DNA from: Diogma glabrata
Lineage: Eukaryota; Arthropoda; Insecta; Diptera; Cylindrotomidae
NCBI GenBank assembly: GCA_963693315.1
Contig: OY856187.1
Coordinates: 385,625,461-385,689,460, forward strand
Reading direction: 5' to 3'
Length of the DNA: 64,000 nt
Shown here piece by piece: positions 46,441 to 57,998 of this stretch (position 1 is the first letter of the stretch; each line of letters begins with the position of its first letter). The position numbers were made by a program, and so were the translations under genes. The notes beneath the pieces are model-generated. The model did no database searches. It was not told the origin of the DNA and worked only from the letters and a program-made list of their open reading frames with translations.

Positions 46441-46985
46441 CAACATACAAAAATTCTGGTAAAATCACATAATGTACATCGAGCCTTTCTCAATTACGCG
46501 TATTAATCATAATTTCGGCCAGCAAACCGTTTTCAGCTTGCAAGCATCTCATTTCCCATTAAGATAGTAATATCGTGAAAGAATAAATTACGGGCTGAGA
46601 GTAGCATATACTGAAAAAAAATTAAATTTTCTATAAATGAACGTTGACTGTTGTAATTGATTGTGTGTGTAATATTTACAAAATGTCGACGAAATTGGTT
46701 TCTTAAAACATAAACAATTTTATCAAAAATTAGATAAATACGAAAAATTCTTTGTATTTTGTCCAAAGTTCTCAACATTTTAACCAGGTAAATACACATA
46801 CAAAAATTCTGGTAAAATCACATAATGTTCATTAAGCCTTTCCCAATTACGAGTTTTAATCATAATTTCCGGCCAGCAAACCGTTTTCAGCTTTCAAGCG
46901 TCTATCTCATTTTCCATTAAGAGAGCAATATCGCGATCGAATAAATTTCGGGCTGAGAGTAGCGCACAGTAAAAAGCAAAATAGA
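46440..46985 (-). repeat. Two inverted, diverged satellite monomers
   Basis: The segments 46441-46615 and 46797-46975 are about 85-90 percent alike. On the minus strand both carry the satellite words (GGTTTGCTGGCCG, GATTAATACGCGTAATTGAG, AGAATTTTTGTATG). They face the main array across a spacer, so the element could fold back on itself. Confidence 0.8.
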
Positions 46986-47226
46986 GCTCAAACAAATTTT
47001 TTTGTAATCAATTTTAAATTATAATATTTACTATAAGACTTTTTTTAAAGTATGATATTTCAATATGAAGGTTTTTTATCCGAAAATAAAAATCAATTAA
47101 TTAGAAAGTAGAATATTTTACAGAAAAAAAATGTAAAATAAAATGTCATGATAGTATAAAATTTTGTAGTATTACCATATGCAACTTTTTTTGTTTTACG
47201 GGATAGAATTTCGGGCTAACTTCACA

Positions 47227-47850
47227 AAGGTAGCTTGTAGTACAAATTCAAATTAACTATGAGTATCAACTTAAATTATATTAATAGTAGATATCGGTAG
47301 TATAAATTTAAAGTAACTCTTAGTACCAATGTAGGGACGTAAATTATATTACTAATAGATGTTGAGAGTGATCAAATAAATTAACTTTTTGTTACAAATT
47401 TAGTGCTAGATTATCTTAATGATAGTAATATTTAACAAAAAAATTAATACAAAAAATTATCTTTTGGTTTCTAACGACCGAATTATCTTAATGTAATATG
47501 TAGAAACAGAATTAAATTAAATCATATAAATTAACGTTGTGTTATAAATTCATTGTTGGATTGTCTTAGTGATAGTCGTCATTAACGATAATAACACAAA
47601 AAATCCACATATGTTTTATATATCAAAACGAATTACCATTACCATTCCTGTGGCGCAACAATTATTACATCTATCACTGAACGTCAACACAGCAATCGCC
47701 TTAGTTATCTGAGGCGCAATAATTTTCATATCTATCACTGAATGTAAAACAACAAACACCTTAGTTATCTGTGGCGCAACGATTTTTATATATCATTATA
47801 TGAAATACCATACTTGCCTTAGTTATTTGTGGCACAATACTTTTTGTTTG
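47227..47850. repeat. Cassette B tandem repeats
   Basis: At least two repeat types are present. First come segments with AGTACAAATT-AAATTAAC and TTAATAGTAGA (also before the insertion, 43910-43990). Then three to four units of about 66-70 bp with CCTTAGTTATCTGTGGCGCAA (about 47650, 47710, 47770 and 47828). They occupy the same position before the donor motif as the repeats in cassettes A and C. Confidence 0.7.
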
Positions 47851-47929
47851 TTTTGGAAGCAGTTATCTGCCGTAATTGCCACTCGGACCTGTCTTTTGGA
47901 GCGACTCCTTGGATTGGTAGCTAATGTCA

Positions 47930-47993
47930 TGGGCATGACGGATTAAATGGAGCTGGAATGGGGAACGGGACTGGCCAATACTATGTGGTGAGT
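47930..47993 (+). other. Conserved exon-end-like motif with splice donor (B)
   Basis: GGGACTGGCCAATACTATG is followed by TG and GTGAGT, with GT at 47988-47989. The upstream ATGGAGCTGGAATGGGGAA parallels GGAGCAAGTGGCGGGATC of cassette A. Confidence 0.5.
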
Positions 47994-48369
47994 TACATTT
48001 TTATTTTCCGTATATAGGTGTGAATCTGTGTGAATGCGTAAATATATGGATGTGTGGAGATGCCGCTGCTTGCTGATACAAATTTTATTGCCATAGTTTT
48101 ACCACGTTAATTGAACCAACAAAATACTATATCATTTACTTTATTGTGTTTGGGTTCTCCTTCGTTTCCAAATCAATAATAACTCTTTCATATTGTTTTG
48201 GGTTACATGATACATTAACAGGGAGAGGTAAGAAATAACATTAGTATGTATTGCAGCGATTTCAGAGCCGTACTACAAATCTAAATAAGTTTATTTTAAA
48301 TTTACACTTCAAATTGAATTGTTTGTTATATGGCGCAGTTTGAATTGTTACCATCAATTAGATAAATAT

Positions 48370-48450
48370 TTATTAAAATGATCTCGCATCCCAGGACCTT
48401 CCAGCTAATAGCTGTGAGACGCTCTGCCAATATTGATCATCACCTGATAA
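48370..48450 (-). repeat. tRNA-derived SINE-like fragment
   Basis: The minus strand reads TTGGCAGAGCGTCTCAC (A-box-like), an anticodon-arm-like CAGCTATTAGCTG, then GGAAGGTCCTGGGATGCGAG (T-arm-like). The T loop is altered (GATGC for GTTCG), so it is not a working tRNA. It lies in the putative intron of cassette B. Confidence 0.5.
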
Positions 48451-48811
48451 GGTAGTCTTCGACAAAATAAAAATAATAATAAAAATAGAACCACTGGGTT
48501 ACAAGGATAACTCAAAAACACTTAAACTAAAGCGATTATTTAGATCAATTCTTGTTCTTACCAATAATTTGTTATTCCACGATACTCATTCACTAAATAT
48601 TCTCTTAGTAAATGGAGAGAGTTCCTGATGCGTTTGGGTATGAAAGATGACTGAATGTGCGTATGCAAGCGTGAGTGTATGGGGATATGGATACCGGTGC
48701 GTTTATGTAGGTGTGTGAGTGCGTATGCAAGCCTGCGTGTCTGGGGATATGGATGGTGTGTATATGTGGGAGTGGATGAAGTGCGCGAGTGTGTGTCTGT
48801 ATTAAAATTAT

Positions 48812-49066
48812 GGGGTTGGACGTGTTGATCGTGGTTCTTTCGCATACGGGGTCGCCAGAGTCTTAGTTTTTCACTTGTTTGTTTTTCATTTCCGTTCTTA
48901 TCATGTTTTTTCACGTACTATAAGGTTATTTGTAATGAAGCAGCAGGAAACATCTTTCCATCCCATGGCTGAAGCTAGCATGGGGCTAAATAAATCTCAT
49001 CCAGGTGCGCGACCCGCTATGTCACTTCTCTGCTATGCCGCGAAGAAGCTCTTCACTACACGTTGA
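48812..49066 (+). other. Cassette B conserved terminal block
   Basis: GGGGTTGGACGTG, TGATCGTGGTTCTTTCGC and GGGGTCGCCAGAGTCT (16 bases identical to A). Then TTTCACTTGT, CATTTCCGT, AATGAAGCAGCAGG, GCGACCCGCTATGTC and CGCGAAGAAGCTCTTCACTA. GCAGCAG ending at 48946 is a possible 3' splice site. A short frame starting ATGAAGCAGCAG is open to a TGA at 49064-49066. It is not open in A or C, which argues against coding. Confidence 0.55.
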
Positions 49067-49069
49067 CCA

Positions 49070-50140
49070 CCCTTCATCATTTCGTCCACCTTGTATCATT
49101 AAATTTTTTTCCCAGTTTGCAGGCATTATGATACCAATCTTTTTACTGTTATTCTTTTTATCAGCCTTAAAAATTTAACTGAAATTGTTGATCGTTCAGA
49201 TACCAATATAATTCAATAATGCAAACAAAATCAATTAGTGTAATCATTACTACTTTTGGATTGATAGCGAGTCATGCTGACGATGATGATATAAAAAAAA
49301 CCTTAAATTTCAGCAAACTATGTCATTCTAAATATGTTGAGAAATTGTTCCCCATTTTTTTGTTATAGTTATTTGGCGATGGATAATTTACCGCTTAGGA
49401 AGATTGGATTCTTGAACTCTAAAGAAAAAAATTCATGATCTGAATTGATCAGCTCCACCCCCCCCCCCCCCTTCCCCGTTGATAATAAATAAAGCCCTGG
49501 TTCATTAGTGCAATGGTTCATTAGTGCAAACAAAACAGGAAACTATACCTACAGATATAAATACAATGAAAGCACACACAAAATTCCAACTAAACGCCAC
49601 CAGTCAACAGATTTCGAATACAGAAAACAATTACGTGAGGTACGAATAGAAGTTTAAGGTGTTAACCTATGAATACATCTAACAGAAAAATTGTTGATGT
49701 AACTACCAACGAGACAAACAGTTAAAATTAATAAAATTAATATGCTGGTTTACCAGACGGGCAATGTTACATGCGGTAATAATGAGTGAAAGAAACAAAA
49801 TTTTCAGATTTAATCAAAGTAAATTTTCACTCTTATAATAATATTAATCACCAACTATGCCCCATTGATTTTTATCACTCGGTTATATTCGGAGTGTCCA
49901 AGAAACTTTTTGATTAAATCTGATTCTAATAGTTGTAATGGATAGCCTGGGACGACGTTTGAGCGTTGTGTATTATAGTCTCAGATTCATTAGGTGTCAT
50001 TTTTACTAACCTGTGCAGCTCGTAATAGATTCTCATCCATCCATCATCAATAGTCATATTTTCTGATAGTCTCCGTAACCCATAGTTTTTTTTTATTATT
50101 TATCTATATAAACATTACTATTTAATTTTGCAACCCCCTA
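49070..50140. other. Intergenic, nothing recognised
   Basis: AT-rich, with a poly-C run of about 14 near 49460. No coding frame longer than 60 codons or other structure is seen. Confidence 0.4.
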
Positions 50141-50764
50141 AAATTGACTCATACTGCGTTTTCATGCTACTTGAATTTGAATTCTCTAAACACTAACCGT
50201 AGTTAGACAATGAAGTTTTCAAACCTCCGAACAGCTGTGCGCATTTGTCCAATCGCCAAAATAAAAAGAATTAATATCCTAACTTGTTATGCATTCGATT
50301 TTCTGTATGGGGATTTTTTTTTTGTTATCAGATTGTCTTTCCGTTATGGATCTGAGTTCCACTATAATAGTGTTGTAAGTTGTTGTTTTGTAATACATCA
50401 ACATCATACGATCGATTAAGCTTACGTTTAATTCATTCTAATTCATTGATGACTCTTATTGATGTGTCGGAAATAATTTGTTTCGCAAAATTACGTTTTT
50501 GCAATGGTCAGTATTACAAAGTAACCACCCGTTTCGTTTTATTGAAAAAAGATCCTAACATTTATTTACATAATTAATTTACATCTGGAACCCGTACTCG
50601 AATCTTTCAAAATCCAAACAGCTGCGCATATTTGCCAATTCGTCTTGCTATCCTAAAATTATATCTTGCCATCAGCATTGAAATGGTCTTCGAAACTTTA
50701 TTATCAATACGTATTTTCCTACTGGGTGCAATCCATCCTTTCGAAATTCCGAAAAGTTTTATAA

Positions 50765-50835
50765 CCATTGTCGGGATTGAATTTTGTTATAAATACTGGG
50801 TGTAACCTAGCCTTTTTCTCTTAGTCTACAATTTA
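50765..50835 (+). promoter_or_regulatory. Cassette C TATA module
   Basis: TATAAATA is at 50788-50795, with CCTAGCCTTTTTCTCTTAGTC about 20-40 bases downstream. That compares with TAGCCTCGTTCTCTGATT in B and TAGTCTCTCTCTTATC in A. The region upstream of TATA is less conserved than between A and B. Confidence 0.4.
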
Positions 50836-51473
50836 ATTTCTAGTTGATGATTAGTTCGTTGAATTTTGACGTGTATAATTGTTGATGGCAGTCAGATGTT
50901 TTGTTGATTTTGTTTATATTTTGTGAATAGAAAACAAAAAATTGCATGTGAATCGAAATGCAAAGTGATGCCCATTTTTATTGTGTTGGTTATTAAAACA
51001 CGGGTAGTGATCATCTCATTTGGTCTGTATAATTTGTTATTTCTGAATTATTAAATTGTTTCTGAGATAAAAACACAAGTTATTCTGGTTGATATATATA
51101 ATATTCCTAAATAAAAGGTTTATCGTATGGTGCGATAATTCTGTTCAATAAAATTAAAGTCTAGTCATAGTAAAAAAGGAAATATCTACATATTTAAAAC
51201 TTCTATTCAGATTAATAAAGAAAAAAATATGCTGTGATAATAATTTAGATACTAAATAACTGTGATACTAATTTTATATTCCAAGTAACTGTGATAATTA
51301 CATACGTTTAAAATAACTGTTTACTAATAAATATTTATGTTATTCGTGTATGATAATTTTTTTTTGCATTCTGTGATGTCCTATGGAGGTTTAAAGAAAT
51401 GTGATGCAATAAACTGGTTGACAACACGATAATAATTCGATTTTATACGAGCTTTTGCGCCACCATTTTTACC

Positions 51474-51975
51474 GGCTATCGTCTAAAGCTCTTGTACCAC
51501 GCATTTTTATACAATAATTATACGGTCAGTGCCAAGTTTACCACGTATTTTTGTACGATATTTGCATCTTTAGTTTCAACTCTTATAACGCCTTCTTGTA
51601 CAAAATTTATATCATCATTGTTATCGTTTACCACGTATTTTTTATACCATTATCATATCATCATTGGCATCTTTTACACCATGTTCTTGTGCAATATTTA
51701 TATCATTATAGTCAAACTTTTACAACGAATTTTGGTACAAAATTTACGTCATCAGGTTCAACTGTTATAACGCTTTACTATACAATATTTATATCATCGA
51801 TTTCAATTTTTTCAACGCATCTTTGTACAGTATTCATGTCATCATTTGCAGCTTTTACAACCTAGTTCGATACAATATTTATATCATCAAGTTCAATCTT
51901 TGTTTTTACAACGAATCTTTGTACAATATTTACATCGTCATTTTCAACTGTTGCAACGCATCTCTATGCAATATT
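51474..51975. repeat. Cassette C tandem repeats, unit ~50 bp
   Basis: About nine copies of a unit with TTTACAACG, a TTGTACAATATTTATATCATC core and a GTTCAACT-like end, spaced about 44-55 bp. Further related units with TTCAACG and GTACAA lie at 60030-60150, beyond the transposon block, so the block was inserted inside this array. The overlapping open frames here are repeat artefacts. Confidence 0.8.
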
Positions 51976-52058
51976 TATATCAGCGTTTTTTAATTATTAA
52001 TTTAATTTAATTATTAATGTAATGCGCATTTAATGTAATGCAATGCGCATTTAATTAT

Positions 52059-52219
52059 TAATGTAAAAATGAACGGAAACTAATGAAATACATTTTTATT
52101 GAATTAGAAAACGAAGATGAATTTGGTTTTATTATTGTTTTGCGATTATTGCGAACGTTACACCATGAATTCAAGGTAAAAACCAAGATTTTTACTCTTG
52201 AAATCACAAAAACGTCGCC
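52059..52219 (-). repeat. Probable 3' LTR (antisense Gypsy)
   Basis: It begins just after the purine-rich ATGGAGGGGATGG on the minus strand, contains CAATAAAAATG as a polyadenylation candidate, and could end TTTTTACA. There is no second copy for comparison, so both edges are guesses. Confidence 0.35.
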
Positions 52220-52485
52220 ATCCCCTCCATGACAGAAAACCACCGAACTACTTCCACTTGTTAACTGTATCTGGGATCGAGATACCCACAGTCACTGGCG
52301 TCAAGACCGATGACCGGTTCCAACACTCATGAGGTCCTTAGGAACTTCACTGAGTATTGAGACCGACCATCCATCCGAACGTCAGCACCATGGACACCCC
52401 GATACAACCAGTAAGTATGACCTGAAGATATGAACCCCAGAGACAACAACCAGACAGAGGAACTACCCTACCTAACGAAAAGACA

Positions 52486-55400
52486 TCATTCCCTGATGTC
52501 TTTCGCGTGATGGACTCCAAGATTCTTACCGCTCATATCTGTGCACTCATAGAGTACATTTCCAATCTTAGTCTTAATCATCGCAGGTAAGAACTTTGGA
52601 GCCAATTTTGCCAAGAACTTTTTTGTAGCGTCACTCAAATGATGTTGCCGTACATACACACGTTGTTTTGGTTGAAAAGTCCGTAGTTTAGATCGCAGGT
52701 TATACTGATGTTGCGATTTCTTGAAAGCTGCTTTTTAATTTTCCTGAACCCGGTTCCTGAGCAGAGTCAAATGATCAGAGCGTCCTAATTCCTCACCAGC
52801 ATCTTCGCCAAGCTGGTGTAGTGATCTCAACAATTGGTAAGTATTTCCATCCGAGATTGGATGTTGACCAAATAATAGATAGTACGGTGAGTACTTGGTA
52901 GCAGAATGCACTGCAGCCCGCAGTGCATATGCGATTTCACCAATTTGTGAATCCCACTTGGTATGTTGACCTTTTATGAACGCTCGAATTGCTGCTAGAA
53001 CTGACCTATTGACCCGCTCTGACGCGTTGCTTTGAGGACTATAGACACCGGTCCTAATGTGCTTAATGCCGAAATCTGACAAGAGACTTTGAAAGTTCCT
53101 ACTAGTGAACTGTTTGCCATTGTCACTGTGTAGAAACTCTGGTACCCCATATGTAAGAAACACTTCATTCCTTAGAAAAGCATTCACCTTCGGTGAAGTT
53201 GCGTTTCTAAGTGGTTTCAGTAGTAGAAACTTCGTAGCATGATCCAGAACTATCAATAACACCGTATTCCCAGGTGTAGAACGAGGGTACGGTTCCAAAA
53301 AATCTATATAGACTCTCTGCCATGGACGTGCTGTTTCGAATTGATATTGCATCGGAGGACGCAAAATCTGATTCGTGGCTTTTGTTTGTTTACATGTGTC
53401 GCAGGACACAACATAGTTGTGTACCTGTGACGCCATGCCCGGCCAATAATAAAGACGTCGAAGTAATTCTAAAGTCTTTTTAACACCTCCATGAGCAGCA
53501 GTACTATCATCGTGATGTTTCTGAATCATGTTGGAAGTCATCGGTTTTGGTACCCAGAGTTTCCACACAGGAACATCGTTGGGTATTGCATCAGGTCTTG
53601 GCTCAATACGTATGTATAGCTTATCATCCACGACTTTAACTGATGGAAAGTCCTTTGGTGATGATTGAACTTTAGCTATCATATCCGTATATTCCTTGTG
53701 CCGATAACCTTCATTGTCGAGTTTAATGTCGTTAATGTGATGTGTTAATGCTTCCGTCAATTCCTCGTGTGTATCGTCATAAAGACGAGATAGAGCATCA
53801 AGGACTATATTTTGGGTACCTTTTTGGTGGACAATGGTAAAATCCATATGTTGGAGTTTTAGGCTCCACCTAGCCAGACGGCCACTCAAGTCTTTCTGTG
53901 ACATAAGCCACTTCAGACTTGAGTGATCAGTCACTATTGTGAATTGGTGACCTTCAACATAGTCCCTGAATTTCTTCACACTAAGAATTGCCGCAAGACA
54001 TTCAAGCTCAGAAACTGAATAATTCCTTTGAGCTCTATTTAATTTCTTCGACATGAAGGCTATCGGACACTCTTGTCCGTCAGTATCAACCTGATACAAC
54101 ACACTACCTACTCCTGTTAGACTCGCATCGCATCTAATAAAGAACTCTTTATTATGGTCAGGGTTTACTAATACTGGTGCTGTAGTCAGCAATCGTTTTA
54201 AATTTTCGAAAGCAGCTTGCGCTTCTAATGTCCATTTCAATTTCCCCGAACTCTTCTTCAATAAATCTGTAATTGGTGATACCACTCTTGCATAATTTGG
54301 TATGAAACGTTGGTACCAACCAGCCATTCCCAATAGTCTACGTATTTGTTTTACTGTAGATGGAGCTGGATACTCTGCTACAGCTCTTACTTTGTCAGGG
54401 TCTGTTCGAAGACCATCTTCACCAACCAAAAATCCCAAGTATTTCACCTCTCTCAGAACAAATTTACTTTTCTTGAGGTTTATTGTTAACTCAGCCGCTC
54501 TTAACAATGAAGAGACTTTGGACAGCAATTCCATATGTTCCTGGAACGTGGAAGAGACTACTAATAGATCATCTAAATAAACAAAGACATTTTCGTGATA
54601 TTGATGTGGTATCACTTTGTGCATTAGCCGACACATTGTCTGGGGAGCATTGCACAATCCAAAGGGCATAACCCGGAATTGATACAATGGACGACCAGGC
54701 ACTGTGAAGGCTGTCTTGTCTCTAGATGCTTCTGCCAGAGGAATCTGCCAGAAAGCATCTTTGAGATCAATACTTGAAATGTACTTTGTGCTATTTAGAC
54801 GACCTAGTAAGCCATCAATCAAGGGAAGTGGGTAAGCGTCCTTTTTAGTTAGTGAATTGACACGACGGCTATCAATACATAATCTGTTTTTACCAGATTC
54901 TTTTTGTACCAAAACCACTGGCGAGCACCAAGAACTGTTAGACTCTTCGATCACGCCCATTTGAAGCATTCGGTCAAGTTCGGCATAGACCTTTAGTTGA
55001 ACAGCCGGCGATGTGGGATAGTGTCTCTGTTTAACAGGTGCACTATCACCAACATCGATGACATGTTCAACCAAAGAAGTCTTTCCGAGCCCAGACACTT
55101 CAAATGACAGGAAAGAATCCTTGATCATATCCAGTTCATGTTGCTGATCAGTGGTGAGGTTATGTGTATTAAAAGTTTGTAGCTCTGTGCGAGTCAGTTC
55201 ACTAACAAAAGAAGGAACAATACCGAATTTCTCCCAGAAATCTATGCCCAGGTAGAGCTCTTCTCGTAATCCAGGGACTATATGGAACCGCATTGGTTTA
55301 GTGGAGCCATTCACAGTTATTGGAATTTCGATGTAACCCAAAATTTTTGTTGCAGTACCATCTGCCGTACGAATACACGAAGTGTACTTACGGTAGGTTG

Positions 55401-55803
55401 TACCTGATGATTCCAATAATTCCAAGGAATTTCTTCCTAGTATAGTGATTGACGCTCCACTATCCAATAATCCTGAAATATTTTTGTTCAAAATCTTAAT
55501 TGTTAGTCGCAGCCGAGGATCCTTTGTTTCTGAAAGGATAGATGAAATACAAGCTTTACGAAATAATTTCCTCATCCTCCAATATCCAATGTTGCGTTCA
55601 AGACGTCTAAAATATGTGTGATGTAATGATGGGAAATTAAATGTACTAGGTGATTTTATTCTGTTTTCCTTGGTGGTGGATCGTTCTGCGTTCCTACATC
55701 TCTCGTCGATTTCTTCGGGCTCACTGGATGTTGAACCGAGGGTACCATCCCCGAAGCATGTACTCTCGGACGGTAGTTTACCGACGGGTGACAATATGAA
55801 CAA
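52486..55803 (-). CDS. Pol (protease, RT, RNase H, integrase), one in-frame stop
   Basis: A 1022-codon frame, probably entered by a -1 shift from gag, with which it overlaps by 148 bases. Protease D-S-G-A-S at residues 114-118. RT: SSIDLKDAFWQIPL (343-356), MPFGLCNAPQTM (379-390), YLDD (409-412). RNase H: D559 in RCDAS, E599 region, D626 in VTDHSSL. Integrase: H-H-C-C (763-804) and the catalytic triad D834, D894 and E929, with 34 residues between the last two. A TAA at 52735-52737 stops it. The same frame then stays open for 82 more codons to TGA at 52486-52488 and encodes a plausible integrase C-terminus (RVYVRQHHLSD, KFLPAMIKTKIGNVLYECTD). The TAA is therefore probably a recent nonsense change. 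Confidence 0.93.
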
Positions 55804-57428
55804 TTTGCGTAAATAACGTCCGGTTTGTTACATTTCCAGCAGTGCAATTTTATCCGATTCTTAGAGCAATCAGGAGCTCGATGACCGTTAACTCCACATC
55901 TGAAACATACTATTGGTTGTCTGGATATTGATGGACCAGGTTGACTGTTGTCAGATGTTATGCTAGGTCGCTGCAATATCCGTCTCTGTGTTGAATCCAC
56001 CGCATCAATATATCCATGTTGTTCTGGTTCAGCATCCACCTCATAATCATCCATCTGTTGTACCTCGCTAATTCTTAAATTTGATGTTCTGGTTGGAACT
56101 GGTGTGGACCACAAACGTTCAAACTTCTGACATAAAGTCCGAAGTTCATCAATAGAATGTATTGTTGCAGCCAGAGTAGCGTTTTGGAGCTCCACACTCA
56201 GTCCCTCCCGAGCAATCTCTAGCATTTCACGGTCAGCACATGGACGTGCTAAGCGACGGTTTAACGAACCAATCTCCACTAGATACTCGTATACGCTCTC
56301 CTTTGACTTTTGTTTGCGGTTCAGAAGAACGCGCAAGATCGCCTTATTATCAGTGAGCGTACCGAAGGTTTGTAGGAGTCCCTCCCTTAGCACTGGATAG
56401 GTCACCACCTCATATTCATGAGTTAAGTTCAAATAGTATCTGTCGGCAGCCCCCTTGAGATACCGTGGAACGATAGACCTAAGGTCGTCCCAATTCACAC
56501 GGTCCCTCCTGGCAGCTGCCTCAACTCTGTGAACGAACTCATGAACATCAGGAGAGTGACCATCTCCTGTGAAGGTTGGAACCTAATTTGAGTCATAACG
56601 ACTCAAATTGTTCCCACGAACCCCTCGGTACTCCACTGGTGGTACCTGAGGAGGTTGGTTGTATGGTGGTGGTGCTGTAAGTGGAGCTGGTGGATATATT
56701 GGTGGTAGTTGTACCTGTGGTACTGATGGATAATTTAATTGTGGTTGTGGTTGTACCAATGCTGGATTGTTATGTGTGTGTTCAGATTGGAGTGATGGAC
56801 CCAATTGTGGTATTGCAAAGTCCTCTGCTCTCAGACCCGATTGCTGGAAATAAGTCGGTGGTAATTGATCTGACCGTCTTTGTTGTTGCTGGTTTGGACG
56901 ATTCAGACTATGTATTGTTTCTGATATTGGCCGTACTGGGATCGGTGTGGATCTCTCACCTGGTTGAAAAGCAGGTGAAGCAGATGGAGCAGATGATACT
57001 CCTGGTTTATTCTGCATAACTGGACGTGTTGACAGTGATCCTATTATATCCCAGGCACGTGACAATTGCGAGATAGCGTAGGTACGGGCTTCTTGCAAGT
57101 CATTGCGAGGACCCAACCTATTCATCCTACCCGTGTAATGTAACACTCGATTCGCCAAACCATCTAAGAAGGTCTGATTAATTGGTGGCCGAAGTCGTCG
57201 TACCTGATTTAAAATAAGTTGTGCTGCCTGCACCACCATTTGAGATTCTTCGATTAAATCTCTCGCATGAGACACTGTTATTGGAACTGACCCATGATCT
57301 CCATGGTTTCGCAGTTCCTCTGCCCAATCGACCCCCCTAAAGTCCACACCCCGAACCAAACATTCGACTTGCAGCTCGGTGGGTTCCAGACCATAGAACG
57401 GATGGTCAACGTCTAGTTGGCTTGACAT
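55656..57428 (-). CDS. Gag, one in-frame TAG
   Basis: ATG at 57426-57428. The first 281 codons form a proline/glutamine-rich N-terminal region. A TAG (complement of 56583-56585) follows. The same frame then continues without other stops through the capsid (VPTFTGDGHSPDVHEFVHRV, then LRSIVPRYLKGAADRYYLNL) to 55656, about 590 codons in all. The nucleocapsid has one standard knuckle CFRCGVNGHRAPDC and a second cysteine cluster CWKCNKPDVIYANCSYC without the usual histidine position. The TAG falls exactly between the N-terminal region and the capsid start. It may be an inactivating point change; read-through is possible but unsupported. Confidence 0.9.
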
Positions 57429-57660
57429 TTCGATGGTAAAATTTATAAAGTCCAGAATCGCAAAAACAACACGTCAATACTAAAACCAATTCCAACAAAA
57501 AAATGTAGCTAGTACGCTGTAAAAGTGAAAACAATGAAAAACGCAAAACGAAAAAAAACAACGAACGCCCCAAAAAAAATTTTGTCCCAAAAAAAGTGTT
57601 GTCTCACGATGTACCATTACTATAAAACATTCTTCACCAAATAAAGGCAAAGGATTTATA

Positions 57661-57981
57661 TTGACAAATGAAATAAAACAGCTATTAAAAGAGCGCGATA
57701 AATGGTATAAATTAAAAAGGAAATATCCCAATGACAGCTACATTTTGCACAAACATAAATCTCTTAGTGTCATTATAGCAAAGAAAATTAAATGGAGTAA
57801 AAGGAAAACTAATTCGGACTATATTAGTAAAAGTATTGGCAAACCGAAACAGTTATGGAGCTTCTTTAAGGAAGTCATCTATAATAAACCCCAATCTGAC
57901 TCCAAAAAAATTTATCTACAAACTGATAAAGGAATATTAACTAATCAACAAGAAGTTGCCGAACTATTCAGCATTTTATAA
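57661..57981 (+). CDS. LINE ORF2 linker segment
   Basis: Reads LTNEIKQLLKERDKWYKLKR and KPKQLWSFFKEVIYNK, the conserved linker between endonuclease and RT in Jockey/CR1-type elements. The frame is open upstream to about 57601 and closes at 57979-57981. One frameshift near 57975 separates it from the RT frame that follows, where the reading upstream of 57999 continues the same protein (INATAKIVN). Confidence 0.85.
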   Translation: MTNEIKQLLKERDKWYKLKRKYPNDSYILHKHKSLSVIIAKKIKWSKRKTNSDYISKSIGKPKQLWSFFKEVIYNKPQSDSKKIYLQTDKGILTNQQEVAELFSIL

Positions 57982-57998
57982 ATGCAACAGCTAAAATT

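Larger units (their letters stand above)
43992..47226. mobile_element. TIR element carrying a 180-bp satellite
   Basis: The ends are TGTGAAGTTAGCCCG (43992-44006) and its reverse complement (47212-47226). ATCCCGTAA lies 6-7 bases further in on both sides. Between the ends lie about 12 direct satellite monomers, then two long monomers in the opposite orientation. Flanking sequence on both sides is cassette B tandem repeat (GTAGTACAAATT near 43916 and 47237), which shows it is an insertion. No transposase frame is present. The architecture resembles foldback elements that spawn satellites, such as Tetris of Drosophila virilis. Confidence 0.75.
42850..49066 (+). other. Cassette B of the four-copy family
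   Basis: It has the same order as cassette A: promoter module (about 43010-43175), short repeats (from 43880, resuming 47227), donor motif (47983-47993), G/T-rich tract (48018-48060 and 48630-48805) and terminal block (48812-49066). It is interrupted by the TIR element at 43992-47226 and a SINE-like fragment near 48370-48450. Without the TIR element the promoter-to-donor distance is about 1.58 kb, against about 1.7 kb in A. Confidence 0.55.
52059..57600 (-). mobile_element. Antisense Ty3/Gypsy element lacking a recognisable 5' LTR
   Basis: On the minus strand it has gag (57428-55656), pol (55803-52486), a spacer, a polypurine tract (complement of about 52219-52229) and a probable 3' LTR (52219-52059). 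No second LTR is found above 57430. There the element abuts a 5'-truncated LINE head to head near 57600. Gag and pol each contain one in-frame stop, and the remaining reading is long and clean, so it is fairly young. Confidence 0.75.

Noticed and set aside
48370..48450. Functional tRNA gene on the minus strand
   Set aside because: The T loop reads GATGC in place of GTTCG and the acceptor stem does not pair.
48935..49066. Short frame starting ATGAAGCAGCAG in cassette B as a coding exon
   Set aside because: The homologous positions in A and C contain stops and indels that are not multiples of three.
57430..57600. 5' LTR of the antisense Gypsy element
   Set aside because: Only a weak TGTAAAA-GTGAA-like resemblance to the 52059 end was seen, which is not enough to call an LTR.
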